This document shows, piece after piece, positions 32,802 through 42,400 of a stretch of DNA of 64,000 nt. A program made the translations under genes and the position numbers. The DNA is from a virus: positions 20,230 to 84,229 of the IMG/VR virus record IMGVR_UViG_3300042383_000546; one strand, given 5' to 3'. The notes beneath the pieces are model-generated. The model was not told the DNA's origin. It searched no databases and was given only the letters and a program-made list of their open reading frames with translations. Numbering within the stretch: position 1 is the stretch's first letter; the number at the start of each line of letters is the position of its first letter.

Positions 32802-33551
32802 TTATTTCTTTTTGCCATCCTCTTGAGTGGCATATTTAATACCCATAATTGTTCCAACTATCGAAAAAGCGTTTGTCAGCAACACACTAAACATATTACT
32901 CCAAGTAGAGCCAATTATTTGTGTGTCTTTTCCCGTTATCATAGCCAACCAATATAAAATAGTTGTTACAAGACCAACTCCAATTATAACAGATAAAGCA
33001 ACTTTAACAATAGTTTTTATTAACTCACTTTGACTTTTTTTAATCATCACATCCAAATCATTCAAAGCAGCGTTCTTTTCTATTTCTATTGAATTTTTAA
33101 GTTTTTCAGTGTTATCTAATTGATTTTTCAACTCTTTTGAAAGTTGGTCTATTTCTTTTTTGCTATTGACATTTTCAGTTATGTCAGTAGCAATTTTCAT
33201 TATTTTAGTTATAGTGTTGTTTTCATCGAATATAGGATTGTAAGTTGCTTGTAAATAAATAGCACTACCATCCATTTTCCTTCTTTCAAACTCTCCTTCA
33301 AAGAACTTACCACTTCTTAGTGTTTCCCAAAACTTTTTATACTCTTCTGACTTTGAATATTCGTAACTAACAAATATGCTATGATGTTTTCCTACAAGTT
33401 GTTTGTGGTCTTCATCTTCATATCCCATAGCACTTAAAAATATTGAGTTCATACCCAATATGTAACCATCAAGGTCAAAATATATAATAGCATTACTCCT
33501 ATTTATTGCCTCTAGCCTACTTAGTAACTCTTCCTTTGATAGGTTTCTCAC
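32802..33551 (-). CDS. PAS-domain sensor fused to C-terminal membrane helices, possible sensing holin
   Basis: 249 residues. A PAS domain at ~15-125 of the Aer/chemoreceptor type (VGKHHSIFVSYEYSKSEEY; GKFFEGEFERRKMDGSAIYL; KIATDIT end) is followed by a coiled coil at ~130-170 and two membrane helices at ~185-205 (VALSVIIGVGLVTTILYWL) and ~215-235 (FSVLLTNAFSIVGTIMGIKY). No kinase, GGDEF or chemoreceptor signalling domain is present. Aer-type PAS domains bind FAD or haem and read redox or oxygen. Set among holin and spanin genes, it could gate a membrane pore by host energy state. A pure membrane anchor is the alternative. Confidence 0.75.
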   Translation of the reverse strand: MRNLSKEELLSRLEAINRSNAIIYFDLDGYILGMNSIFLSAMGYEDEDHKQLVGKHHSIFVSYEYSKSEEYKKFWETLRSGKFFEGEFERRKMDGSAIYLQATYNPIFDENNTITKIMKIATDITENVNSKKEIDQLSKELKNQLDNTEKLKNSIEIEKNAALNDLDVMIKKSQSELIKTIVKVALSVIIGVGLVTTILYWLAMITGKDTQIIGSTWSNMFSVLLTNAFSIVGTIMGIKYATQEDGKKK

Positions 33552-33553
33552 AA

Positions 33554-33823
33554 CTAATTTTCCTCAGTTTTAGGTTCTTCGGATTTTGCTAAATTCTTAT
33601 TACCAAAAATGGCTTCTGCCCCTGCAATTCCGAGACAGCCAAACGTTGTATACATCAAGCCATTAAATACGATTGGCTCAATCACGAACTCTTTGCGGAG
33701 AGCACCTGTTACTACGTCTGTTAAGCCATAAACAATCATAGTTACAAATGATATAAAACCCACAACTGTTTTAGGGTTAATATCACTTTTGTCAGAAAAC
33801 ATTTTAATCAAAAACTGCTTCAT
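33554..33823 (-). CDS. holin candidate, two membrane helices
   Basis: 89 residues from the ATG at 33823, four bases after the upstream stop. The longer frame from 33862 would overlap that gene. Two helices (VVGFISFVTMIVYGLTDVVT; FNGLMYTTFGCLGIAGAEAI) and a charged tail (KSEEPKTEEN) match the small holin-like proteins common in Bacteroidota phages. Adjacent to the PAS membrane protein and upstream of the endolysin. Confidence 0.65.
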   Translation of the reverse strand: MKQFLIKMFSDKSDINPKTVVGFISFVTMIVYGLTDVVTGALRKEFVIEPIVFNGLMYTTFGCLGIAGAEAIFGNKNLAKSEEPKTEEN

Positions 33824-33827
33824 ATAG

Positions 33828-34136
33828 TTAATTTTTATTTTCAACCGATTTTTTCGTACCAAAATAGTACGAGAATATTAGTAATACCAATGTCTTAATC
33901 AGGTCAAAGAGTTGTTTATCTTGTTCGTCATCTAAGAGTTTAATCTTAAATGCAATAATCTTATCTACGACCCAAACACCAACAAGGGCTGTAAATACAA
34001 GTAAAATAAATCTTACAAGTATCTCTTGCGTATCATTGGCGAACATTTTGTTCACGAAATACAAAGAGGATATGATAAATGCTAGTCCTAAAAGAACTGC
34101 AAAAATCATGACATATTGGTTATTCGAGCTAAACAT
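33828..34136 (-). CDS. membrane protein with three helices, holin candidate
   Basis: 102 residues with hydrophobic segments at ~9-28 (IFAVLLGLAFIISSLYFV), ~40-60 (ILVRFILLVFTALVGVWVV) and ~80-95 (LIKTLVLLIFSYYFG). The last helix ends in YYFGTKKS, common in short phage holins. First gene of the lysis block; antiholin or holin role is inferred. Confidence 0.6.
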   Translation of the reverse strand: MFSSNNQYVMIFAVLLGLAFIISSLYFVNKMFANDTQEILVRFILLVFTALVGVWVVDKIIAFKIKLLDDEQDKQLFDLIKTLVLLIFSYYFGTKKSVENKN

Positions 34137-34164
34137 TAGTAATTAAAATTAAGTATATTTTCGG

Positions 34165-34446
34165 TTACCATAAAATTTTGTCTGCGTAAAAACCTGCACT
34201 CCCTCTAACGTGCCTGTCCTTTTCGTGCCTCATTTTATATGCCTTTCTCCTTCTTTTTGCGAACTCAAGACCTTTTTTCTGTTTCCACAAATGAAAGTCA
34301 TTCATTCCCAAAGCTCCGATTGAGGCTATCTTTTCACCTTTGGCATTAAAAACATCAACCTTCTTGCCTTTTACGGTAGAAGGTTTAATGCTTACTCCGA
34401 GCCTCTTGGCTGCAGTGTAACTTGCTTTTGATATTTTATATGCCAT
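34165..34446 (-). CDS. small basic protein of a family shared with giant viruses (DUF5754-like)
   Basis: 93 residues, strongly basic. The pattern VSIKPSTVKGKKVDVF, GEKIASIGALGMNDF, then RRRKAYKMRHEKDRHVRGSA and a GFYADKILW ending closely resembles, from memory, a small family found in nucleocytoplasmic large DNA viruses and some phages. No enzymatic motif is visible. Basic charge and compact size suggest a DNA- or core-associated virion protein. Three bases from the next gene. Confidence 0.6.
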   Translation of the reverse strand: MAYKISKASYTAAKRLGVSIKPSTVKGKKVDVFNAKGEKIASIGALGMNDFHLWKQKKGLEFAKRRRKAYKMRHEKDRHVRGSAGFYADKILW

Positions 34447-34449
34447 AGT

Positions 34450-34956
34450 CTATTTGTCTTTCAAAACTACCCTGCCAAGCGTCACTAGAGCTATCACTCC
34501 ACCTAAAGCCCACCAAACCCAATCTGAACTTTGCTCTTTCTCAATTGCAGGTGCAGGAGTGGGAGTTGGGTCAGGTGTCGGAGTGGGTGCAGGTGTCGGG
34601 GCAGGAGCGGGAGTGGGTACAGGGGGTGTAAGTCCACCTTTTGCAGCCAAATCCTTCTTTGCCTTTCCTTCTAGCATTCTAGCTGTGTTAGCAGCGTAAA
34701 CATCTTTATTTTTAAACCAAAGATTTACTTTACCTACTAGAACGTCATCAGCGTCTTCTACTAGTTTTTGTAATTCCTCTAGTTCTTCTCTTAATTCCTC
34801 TTTGTCTTCGTCATCTACGTCATTGAAATCATTTTGTATGTCTACAAGTGATTCATACTGAGTGTAAAAGTCTTTAATGGCTTTTTTGATTGGCTGTGAC
34901 ATTTGTTCTTTGTCAATGCCTAGTTCTTGGATTTTTTGCTCGAATTTGATGTTCAT
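34450..34956 (-). CDS. tail-anchored stalk protein
   Basis: 168 residues: an acidic coiled-coil region (~20-75, rich in Asp/Glu), a Lys-rich segment, a Pro-Thr-Ala stalk (PAPAPTPAPTPTPDPTPTPA), and a C-terminal membrane helix (DWVWWALGGVIALVTLGRVV). The stalk-plus-anchor design repeats that of the 28987 and 29378 proteins. Its neighbour is a lytic transglycosylase. Confidence 0.65.
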   Translation of the reverse strand: MNIKFEQKIQELGIDKEQMSQPIKKAIKDFYTQYESLVDIQNDFNDVDDEDKEELREELEELQKLVEDADDVLVGKVNLWFKNKDVYAANTARMLEGKAKKDLAAKGGLTPPVPTPAPAPTPAPTPTPDPTPTPAPAIEKEQSSDWVWWALGGVIALVTLGRVVLKDK

Positions 34957-34986
34957 TTTGTTTTATTTTATTGGTTATGTTTTGAA

Positions 34987-35700
34987 TTATAGTGCTTTGT
35001 CCTTATAGATAAGTGCTAAAAACCCGTCTAGACCTAACATTTTAAGTAAATAGCCTCTACTTTCAACAGGTACAGAAGACATTTGTGACAGCGTTGTACT
35101 ATCTATTGGTTCTAAGATTGCTTTTGTTCCTTTACTGATTGCTCTGTTGTAAGCTCCTGCATTGTAAGCAACCATAGCTTTATTAAGCTGACCTCCTGAA
35201 AGAATTGTAGTAAATCTTTCTAAAAGCCATCTTAAAATCATTGTACCTGCCATTACGTTGAAATTAGCATCTCTTTGTAGATTAGACAAAATACTACTTC
35301 TAAGACCTGCCGTTAAGGTTTTAGCCTTTAATAAATCAGGAACTCTTTGATTTAAAAGATTAACACTCTCTTGAGGTAATGGGCTATCGACTTCGCTTCT
35401 CCATTTTCTAGCCACTTCGTATATAGCCGTTGGTGTTACTTGCATAAGACCTGTAGCTTGAAACCTATTAGGAGCTGCCATAGTACCGCCACTTTCAGTA
35501 CCAATAAATCCGATAATCACACCAACAGGTATTTCATACAAAGTAGCCCATTTCTCTATGATTTTACCGTAGTTAGAATTAATCTGTTGAATCATTTTTA
35601 TGTTAGCAGCCTTAACTGATGGGGTGCTGTAATTATAAGTCCCTGCCTTAAATGAAGTTTTAATATCAGGAACTTTTAAAAATATCTTGGAGTAAGCCAT
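34987..35700 (-). CDS. lytic transglycosylase, SLT type
   Basis: 237 residues. The motif GFIGTESGGTMAAPN carries the catalytic Glu (E-S of the SLT/GH23 family, near residue 67). ATGLMQVTPTA (~82) and AYNAGAYN (~177) are the two other family signatures. It cleaves MurNAc-GlcNAc bonds with formation of anhydro ends. No signal or anchor is visible, unlike the hydrolase at 35859, so it may be a virion-associated enzyme that opens peptidoglycan at entry, as P7 does in PRD1. Confidence 0.85.
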   Translation of the reverse strand: MAYSKIFLKVPDIKTSFKAGTYNYSTPSVKAANIKMIQQINSNYGKIIEKWATLYEIPVGVIIGFIGTESGGTMAAPNRFQATGLMQVTPTAIYEVARKWRSEVDSPLPQESVNLLNQRVPDLLKAKTLTAGLRSSILSNLQRDANFNVMAGTMILRWLLERFTTILSGGQLNKAMVAYNAGAYNRAISKGTKAILEPIDSTTLSQMSSVPVESRGYLLKMLGLDGFLALIYKDKAL

Positions 35701-35710
35701 CTATATAATT

Positions 35711-35857
35711 TTAAGCGTCTTTGTTATCGTCTTCTACTTCAATGGTAAAAGAACCTTCTTTAATCTTTGTAGTGTTTTTCTTAGCTACAATTTTAGTGTA
35801 AGCAAAGTAGCCTAAACCTAAGATTGCAAGACCGATTACGATGTTTTTTAAATTCAT
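35711..35857 (-). CDS. 48-residue membrane protein
   Basis: ATG at 35857, 48 codons: MNLKNIV, one helix (IGLAILGLGYFAYTKIV), then a soluble tail with KEGSFTIEVEDDNKDA. It fills the gap between two hydrolase genes exactly. Possibly a membrane partner of one of them. Confidence 0.65.
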   Translation of the reverse strand: MNLKNIVIGLAILGLGYFAYTKIVAKKNTTKIKEGSFTIEVEDDNKDA

Positions 35858-35858
35858 T

Positions 35859-36440
35859 TTATTTCTTTTTTATGTACAAATATATTCCAAGTCCTAATAG
35901 TAAAATGCCTAAACCTAGCCCTTTCTTGTTTTTTCCCACAAATTCCACTATTTGTGCCCTTAGCATTCGTGCTTTTAGACCTCCCGCATATTCAGATATT
36001 TCCTTTTCTGCTTGAGGTGTACCATAAGCTCCAAAACCATAGTATCTTCTCTTTTTAAGTAGTCTTGAAAACTCCTCAGGTGTTTTTGCATTTTTCAGTT
36101 GCTCAGGGGTTACACCACCCATAGTCTTACTATAAAGCCTAACTATTTTATCGGTAGCACTATCCTGAACTGAGCGGAACTTTGCATAGTGGTCTGAGTT
36201 TTTGCATTCACCACCACTTCTGCAAGATGCACTCCTTTCGTTTGTAGGTGCAAGTGTACCTCTAGTAGCTAACGGCTGACCAATGAATTTCATACCGCTA
36301 GTATTGTTATTTGCTTTGAATACTGCTGATGTATAGTTAGCACTCTCAAAACGAGCTTGTCCTACCACAAACTTAGCTGCAGTAGGAGTAAAGCCCTGTT
36401 TAATAGCGGTATCGTATATTATTTGGTCGTAGTTAGCCAT
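35859..36440 (-). CDS. membrane-anchored N-acetylglucosaminidase-like hydrolase
   Basis: 193 residues. The N-terminal ~140 residues resemble GH73-type glucosaminidase domains: GQARFESANYTSAVFKANNN carries the catalytic Glu and the NNxxGMK phrase (NTSGMKF). The YYGFGAYGT segment is also typical. The C-terminus is a membrane helix (GLGLGILLLGLGIYLYIKKK). A hydrolase tethered to a membrane at its C-terminus fits an entry enzyme carried in a virion membrane. It overlaps the stop of the giant upstream gene by one base. Confidence 0.8.
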   Translation of the reverse strand: MANYDQIIYDTAIKQGFTPTAAKFVVGQARFESANYTSAVFKANNNTSGMKFIGQPLATRGTLAPTNERSASCRSGGECKNSDHYAKFRSVQDSATDKIVRLYSKTMGGVTPEQLKNAKTPEEFSRLLKKRRYYGFGAYGTPQAEKEISEYAGGLKARMLRAQIVEFVGKNKKGLGLGILLLGLGIYLYIKKK

Positions 36441-39400
36441 TATTTTTTCTTTTTAGCCATTTTCTCTTTTAACTGAGCCATCCTAGAGCCAACGATTCTT
36501 TGAGCTGATTCTTTAGCCTCTGCCTTTGAGTAACTCTTACCATAGTCCTTTTGAACTTGAGGTGCTACTTTTTTACGCTTTAGTAAAGACTCCTGAACAG
36601 ATTTTACTTTGTCAGCAAATTTTACTTTGCCACCTGAAGACATTTTTTCATTAACATACCAATCATATTCTATTTGTGGTTTTACATCTAATCCCTTTTC
36701 ATCTTTTAGTATAAAAGTTGCTCCTTTTTGATATTTTGACATTCTAATTATTGATTCCCATTCTTTGTCAGTTATTTTACTTCTTGGAACTCCTAATATA
36801 GTTATATCTTCTCTTGTAATTTCACCACCTTTAGCCATGTAGCCACCATCTTTGTAAAAATTCCCTGTTTTAATATTTTCAAAGTTTTTCTCTAAAGACT
36901 TTTTAGCTAGTTCTAGTGAAGAATAGCTACCTGCATATAGTCTATGATTTGAGTCATATACATTTCCGTCATCTTTGTGATAAAAGAATTTTCTACCCTC
37001 AACTTCAAAAGGCTGACCACCTTTTCTTGTCATACCACCTTTTGCCATTTTGGATTCAAAATTGTCCATAATCATTTTCAAAGTATCTCTCTTACCGCTA
37101 TAGTTTCTTGGCATTCTAGCGTGTATACCATTAATCTTAAATATTTGTACATCAACTTCTTTAGTACCTACAAACATTTTTAATTGTACGTCTTTACCAT
37201 CAACTTCTTCACTAATAAAATGCCACTTATTTGGCTCTTTCATGGCATCTTTCACCTTTTTTTCAAATGAGTCAGTTACTCCACCATCAGCCATTTGTTT
37301 TTTACCTAAAATTTGAGATAATTTTTCTTCTACTCTTTCCCTTACAACACTATCATGTACTCCTAAAACTTCATAAGGGTTATTACCTTGACCCGTTAGA
37401 GCCCAAAATCCTCTGAATGTCATTGTATCATTTATTTCTTTACCTAAATCATCGGTTGGATAATTTTTAATATACCAATCTTTAATTTTCATACCACTTC
37501 TAGCACCTTTAGGCATTACTCCACCTTTAGCCATTTTGTAATCAACTTTGACCCAATCTTTATTTGCTACTTTACCTTCTGCACCATACATTCCTTCAAA
37601 GAACTCTTTATCATTATCATCGTATTTGAAATATACTTTTCTAAACTTTCCATCATCAATTTTAGTTATTTTCAATTTCCCAAAACCTTTACGTTCATAA
37701 ACATCACCTACTTTTACTTCACCACCTTTAGCCATGTAGCCACCTTTCTCTAACATTGGTTCTATTTGCTTAGGATAATTGTTTTCAGGATAACTTTTTA
37801 CTAATCTTGCATAACCATCTATTTCTTCTTTAAGTTGCTCTTTAGTGCCATTATCCCCTTCAGAACCAACTTTTCTTAAATTTTCAGTTGGTTGCATACC
37901 ATCCGTATCTAATCTTACTTCATATTTATCTGAAAGGTAACCATCGTATATACCAATAATAGTACCATATCTCTCATTATCAACATCCCAAACAATTTCC
38001 CCTAATTTAAAATCATCAGAAGTTTGTTTTGAGTAATCTAATGAACCACCTTTTAATGCTGAATTTTTAACATAAACACCATCTAAAATATCTGAGCCTT
38101 TTAGCTTCAATGATTTATTATTCAGAGTTACCATTAACTCTTTAATATCTTCGTTTGGTATATATGTACTTGGAACTTTACCACCTTTAGCCATTTTACC
38201 TTCTGCTCTAAATTTTTCTAATAATGTATCAGGTAAAGGATTATCTAAATAATCAATATATCCTTTTGCAGATTCTATTTGCTTTTCTTTAGACATACCC
38301 ATAGATTTTTCTCCTGTTGGTTTACTTTCGTCTAAATCAATAATAAATCTAGTTCCTCTATTTGGGTTTAAAACCTCAATTACACCATTGTTGTTATTCT
38401 CTACAATACCATAACCTTTATAAATTTCTAAAATGGTATCTCCTATTTGAAAACCATGAATAAGCATACCTCCTAATTCCATTTCACCACCATCTTCAAA
38501 GAAACCGAATAGTTTAGTTTCTTTTGGTTTGCCACCTTCAAAATCTTCCAAATCTTTGTATACTGACTTCTGACCATCAGTAAATAGGAATTTACCTTTG
38601 TTTTCGCCTGAGTCTATTTTACCTATGAACTTGAACTCTTCACCGCTTTTGTCTCTATACCAACGTCCTGCAGTCATGCCACCTAAAGCATATAAACCAC
38701 CTTTTTCAGCTTTTTCCATTCTTACAGCTATTTCTTTAAGGTGCTGAGGTACGAAAGAGAATAAGTTAATTGACATTTCAGCTCTATAATTGTAAATAGA
38801 CGCACTCATAATGTCACTAACAGCTTCATAGAAGTTAGCGTCATCTGTGCCTGAATTTTCTACTACTTGTTTCTCGATTCCGAATAAACCATCTACATAT
38901 TTAGCACATCTTGCTAAACTCTCTTTTTCACTTTCTTTTGCGTTCTGCATGATTTCCATAGCAGATTCAAACTCTTTTACTGCAGTTCCGCAGATGTCAA
39001 AGTTTTCTGTTTGGTAACCGAATACGTCAATATTCTTTCCTGAACCGAAGTGTGCAGGTACTTTACCCCCTTTAGCCATTTTAGGCTTCAATTTGCCTTG
39101 TTCTACATAAGCATCAAATGAATTTTTAGATATACATTTTAAAATTGAATCATCTTTTTTGTAAAATAAGCAAACCTCATCATCTATACCTAATGATGAG
39201 TCTTTAATATAAACTTCCTCTTCACCCATCATATAGGAATTTCCTACTTGACCACCATCAGCCATTCTATATCCTTTACCTGATTTAGCAAAATCAACGA
39301 TTTCTTTTGCGTATTGATTGTCTTTATTTCCTGATACTGCTGTTGCAAAGTCAGATGCAGTTATCATTCGTCTACCAAGTCCTTGCATAATATTTGACAA

Positions 39401-42400
39401 ATCTGATTCTGTTAAGTTGTTTTCGTCTGAAAATCTTTCGACTCCTGACTTTCCTACACCTGTCATGGATGAAATCTGTTCTATAGTCAAATCTTTAATA
39501 CTTTTCATAGTTTTTGTTTTTCCACCATAAGCCATGTAGCCACCTTTCTCATAACGAACATTACTCAATAAATTGTATGCTATTTGTAAATCTTCATCAG
39601 CATAATTTGTTCCTGATTTTTCTTTAATTCTACGAGAAAAGTCTTCAAAGGAATTACCTGTTGCGTAAATATCATTCTCATAAGCAAAGTCTGCAATTTT
39701 TTCTGAATCACTTAATTCAATAGATTTTTTGATGTTGTCAGCTAAACGATGGTAACCCTCCATTCTTAACAAGTACTCGAAAGCTCCTGCTATTCCATTA
39801 CCATCCCAACCTGAATTTTGAGAAACTTTTACTGCAAAATCTCTAGTCTTTGCATCACCATGCCAATATTTAGAGTCGTATTTCTCGTTGATAGCATCAA
39901 ACTTTACTTTAAATTCAGGGTCGCTTGGACTTGGATAATCAGGTTTAACCGCAATTTCAGGTTTTTTTTCCAATATGCTAACTAGCTTTCTTGCTGCATC
40001 GTGATAATTGGCATCAGTAAAGGCATCTACGGCAGCTTGAGCCATAATTAATTCATAATCTGCACCTAATTTTTTAGGGGTTAAACCCTTTTGTGAAGCC
40101 ATTTTTCTGACTGCCAAATTTAATTCACCACCTTCAGCATAATTCATATTATTATTTTTTAATTCGTTTTCAGATTTAATATTTCCACCATAAGCCATTT
40201 TTTTGAAAGGATTGCCCTTTGGAAGAGCTTTATCTCTTAATCTTTTTAATCTAATATCGTGAAGTTTTTTAGCTAATTTATTCAATGATTCAATTTCATA
40301 TGATAAATACTCTATATGACCTGAATCTTGACTTTTTTCATCTAATAGTTTTTTTAGTTCTGATTGATATTCGTCTCTCTTTTTGATTGCACTATTCATA
40401 TCTTTTTCAATCTGCAAATCTATATCTTCATCAGTTTTACCCCCATCAGCCATTTTTTTATAACTTTCAACATCATACACAATTTCCAAGTCTTTCTTTT
40501 CTACTCTTACTATTGGAGGGTAAGCCCATTTTTTGTCTTCATTCAGAACTCGAATATCTATTTGTTCATCATCAGAAAATTTTTCAATATCTTCTTGAAT
40601 AACAACATATAATTGATTTGGGTCTTCATCGGGAAGTGGGTTTTTAATGATTACAATATCACCTATTTTTAATTTACCACCTTTAGCAAATCTTAATACT
40701 TCTTTATCATTTGCATTTGAACCTCCAAAAGATGTTGTTAAGTTGGTTTTTATTCCATCTTCCCATAATATCTCTTGACCTTTAATAGTTCCATGATAAT
40801 ATTCACCATTACCTAAATTCATTCTAATTTTATCCCCATTGGTAAGGTCTTTGTATTTAGTACCATAACCTATGTTTCTTCTTAAAATCCAATTACCTTT
40901 TGTTGAACCACCTTTAGCAAATTCATCAGCATTTTCCAAAATGGAAGTATCTAAATGCTTAATAGCCTCACTAAACCCACCTTTATATTCGTGTTGTTTA
41001 ATACCTTGTAAAGTGAAAGTATCTAATATATCTTGTTTTAATGGCTCTAAAGACTTACTAATCTTTTTTACTTCATACTGAAATGGCTCTTTTCCAAAAC
41101 CAAAGGTAATTGAAGCTGTTGCACCATCTTGCTTGTATGTGTAATCATAAGAGTCTTTATCGGACAATGTTAGTTTTACTGTCCTTTTTGTTTTTCCACC
41201 TTTTTCCATATATTGTTTATCTATATTAGACAATTTTATTAATAGTGTTGCGTAACTTTTGCCACAATCAATGTAAGTGAATTTGCCTTCCTCTTTCTCA
41301 ATAACAATTGATAAGTCACCCTCTAAACCTACTTGAATATTAACTTTTTCAGATAAGTCTATTTGTGCATCAGTATCGTAATCAGCCTCATGCAATTTGA
41401 CAACCTTATATCCCAAACTTTCTAAAGAATTGGCTATCTTTTTGGCTTTATCATTTGCAAAGTCTATATCTTGTTCCATGTCATCATAAATGTCCCCACC
41501 ATCAGCCATTTTATCTGCTGAATAAGAGTTGTATAATTCTACAAAGTAAGGTTTAGGATATTTTTTATATGCTTTGTTGTAAGCGGAATCACGAGCTGTA
41601 GCTCTTACCTTAAATTCTTTCTTTTCTATAATTTTATCGTCCTCATCTCTTAGTATAGCCTTAAACTCATATATCATAGGAGCTTTTTTAACAGCTCCAC
41701 CTTTAGCCATAGTTTCGTTAGGTGCAGATACTAATTTCCAATTTTCCCAAACATATCCATAAGGTTTAACCCAACCATAGTCTTTTTTGTAAAAGCTGTC
41801 TTTACCGTCAAAGAACGCATCTACTTTGTCTTTGCTATGAATTAAATCTTTTAACTCTTTATACTTTGATTTATCAACAATGTTAATCATAGAATAAATA
41901 GGCATATCCTTTGCTTGTTTGATTTTGAAGCCTTTTTCTCCTAATTTCTTTTGGCTTTCTACATACTCTTTAGCATCACTTTCATTATCGTACATTTCAA
42001 CAACACGAGGTACTGACTTACCATTATTGAACCTAGTAAAGAAAACCACATATTTTTTGCTTACCTCACCACCTTTAGCATATTTATTGTTTTCCCACTT
42101 GCTCCAATCAACTGCATTGATTAAATCTTGCAGACTTTCAAACCATTGTGTATCGTATGCACTACCCTCTAATTTAACGGCTTCAGTTTTTCTGCTTTTA
42201 ACAAATCTTTGAACAGCTATGGATTTTCTTCCCTCGTCAGTTGGCTCAAGCACCTCTTTGAATATAATAATATTTCCTTTTTTCTTTAAGATAGCCTCTT
42301 TCTTTGCGTCTGTTAAAATTCCACCATCAGCTAAATAAGGCTTTTTAGACGTTTGTTTATCTGTACGATTGGCTCTCATTTCATAGTAAACTTTACCTGT

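Noticed and set aside
36977-42212. Several 60-100 codon + strand frames opposite the 2093-residue gene
   Set aside because: Antisense shadows without leaders; hydrophobic Phe/Ser/Leu composition results from Lys/Glu/Asp-rich coding on the other strand.
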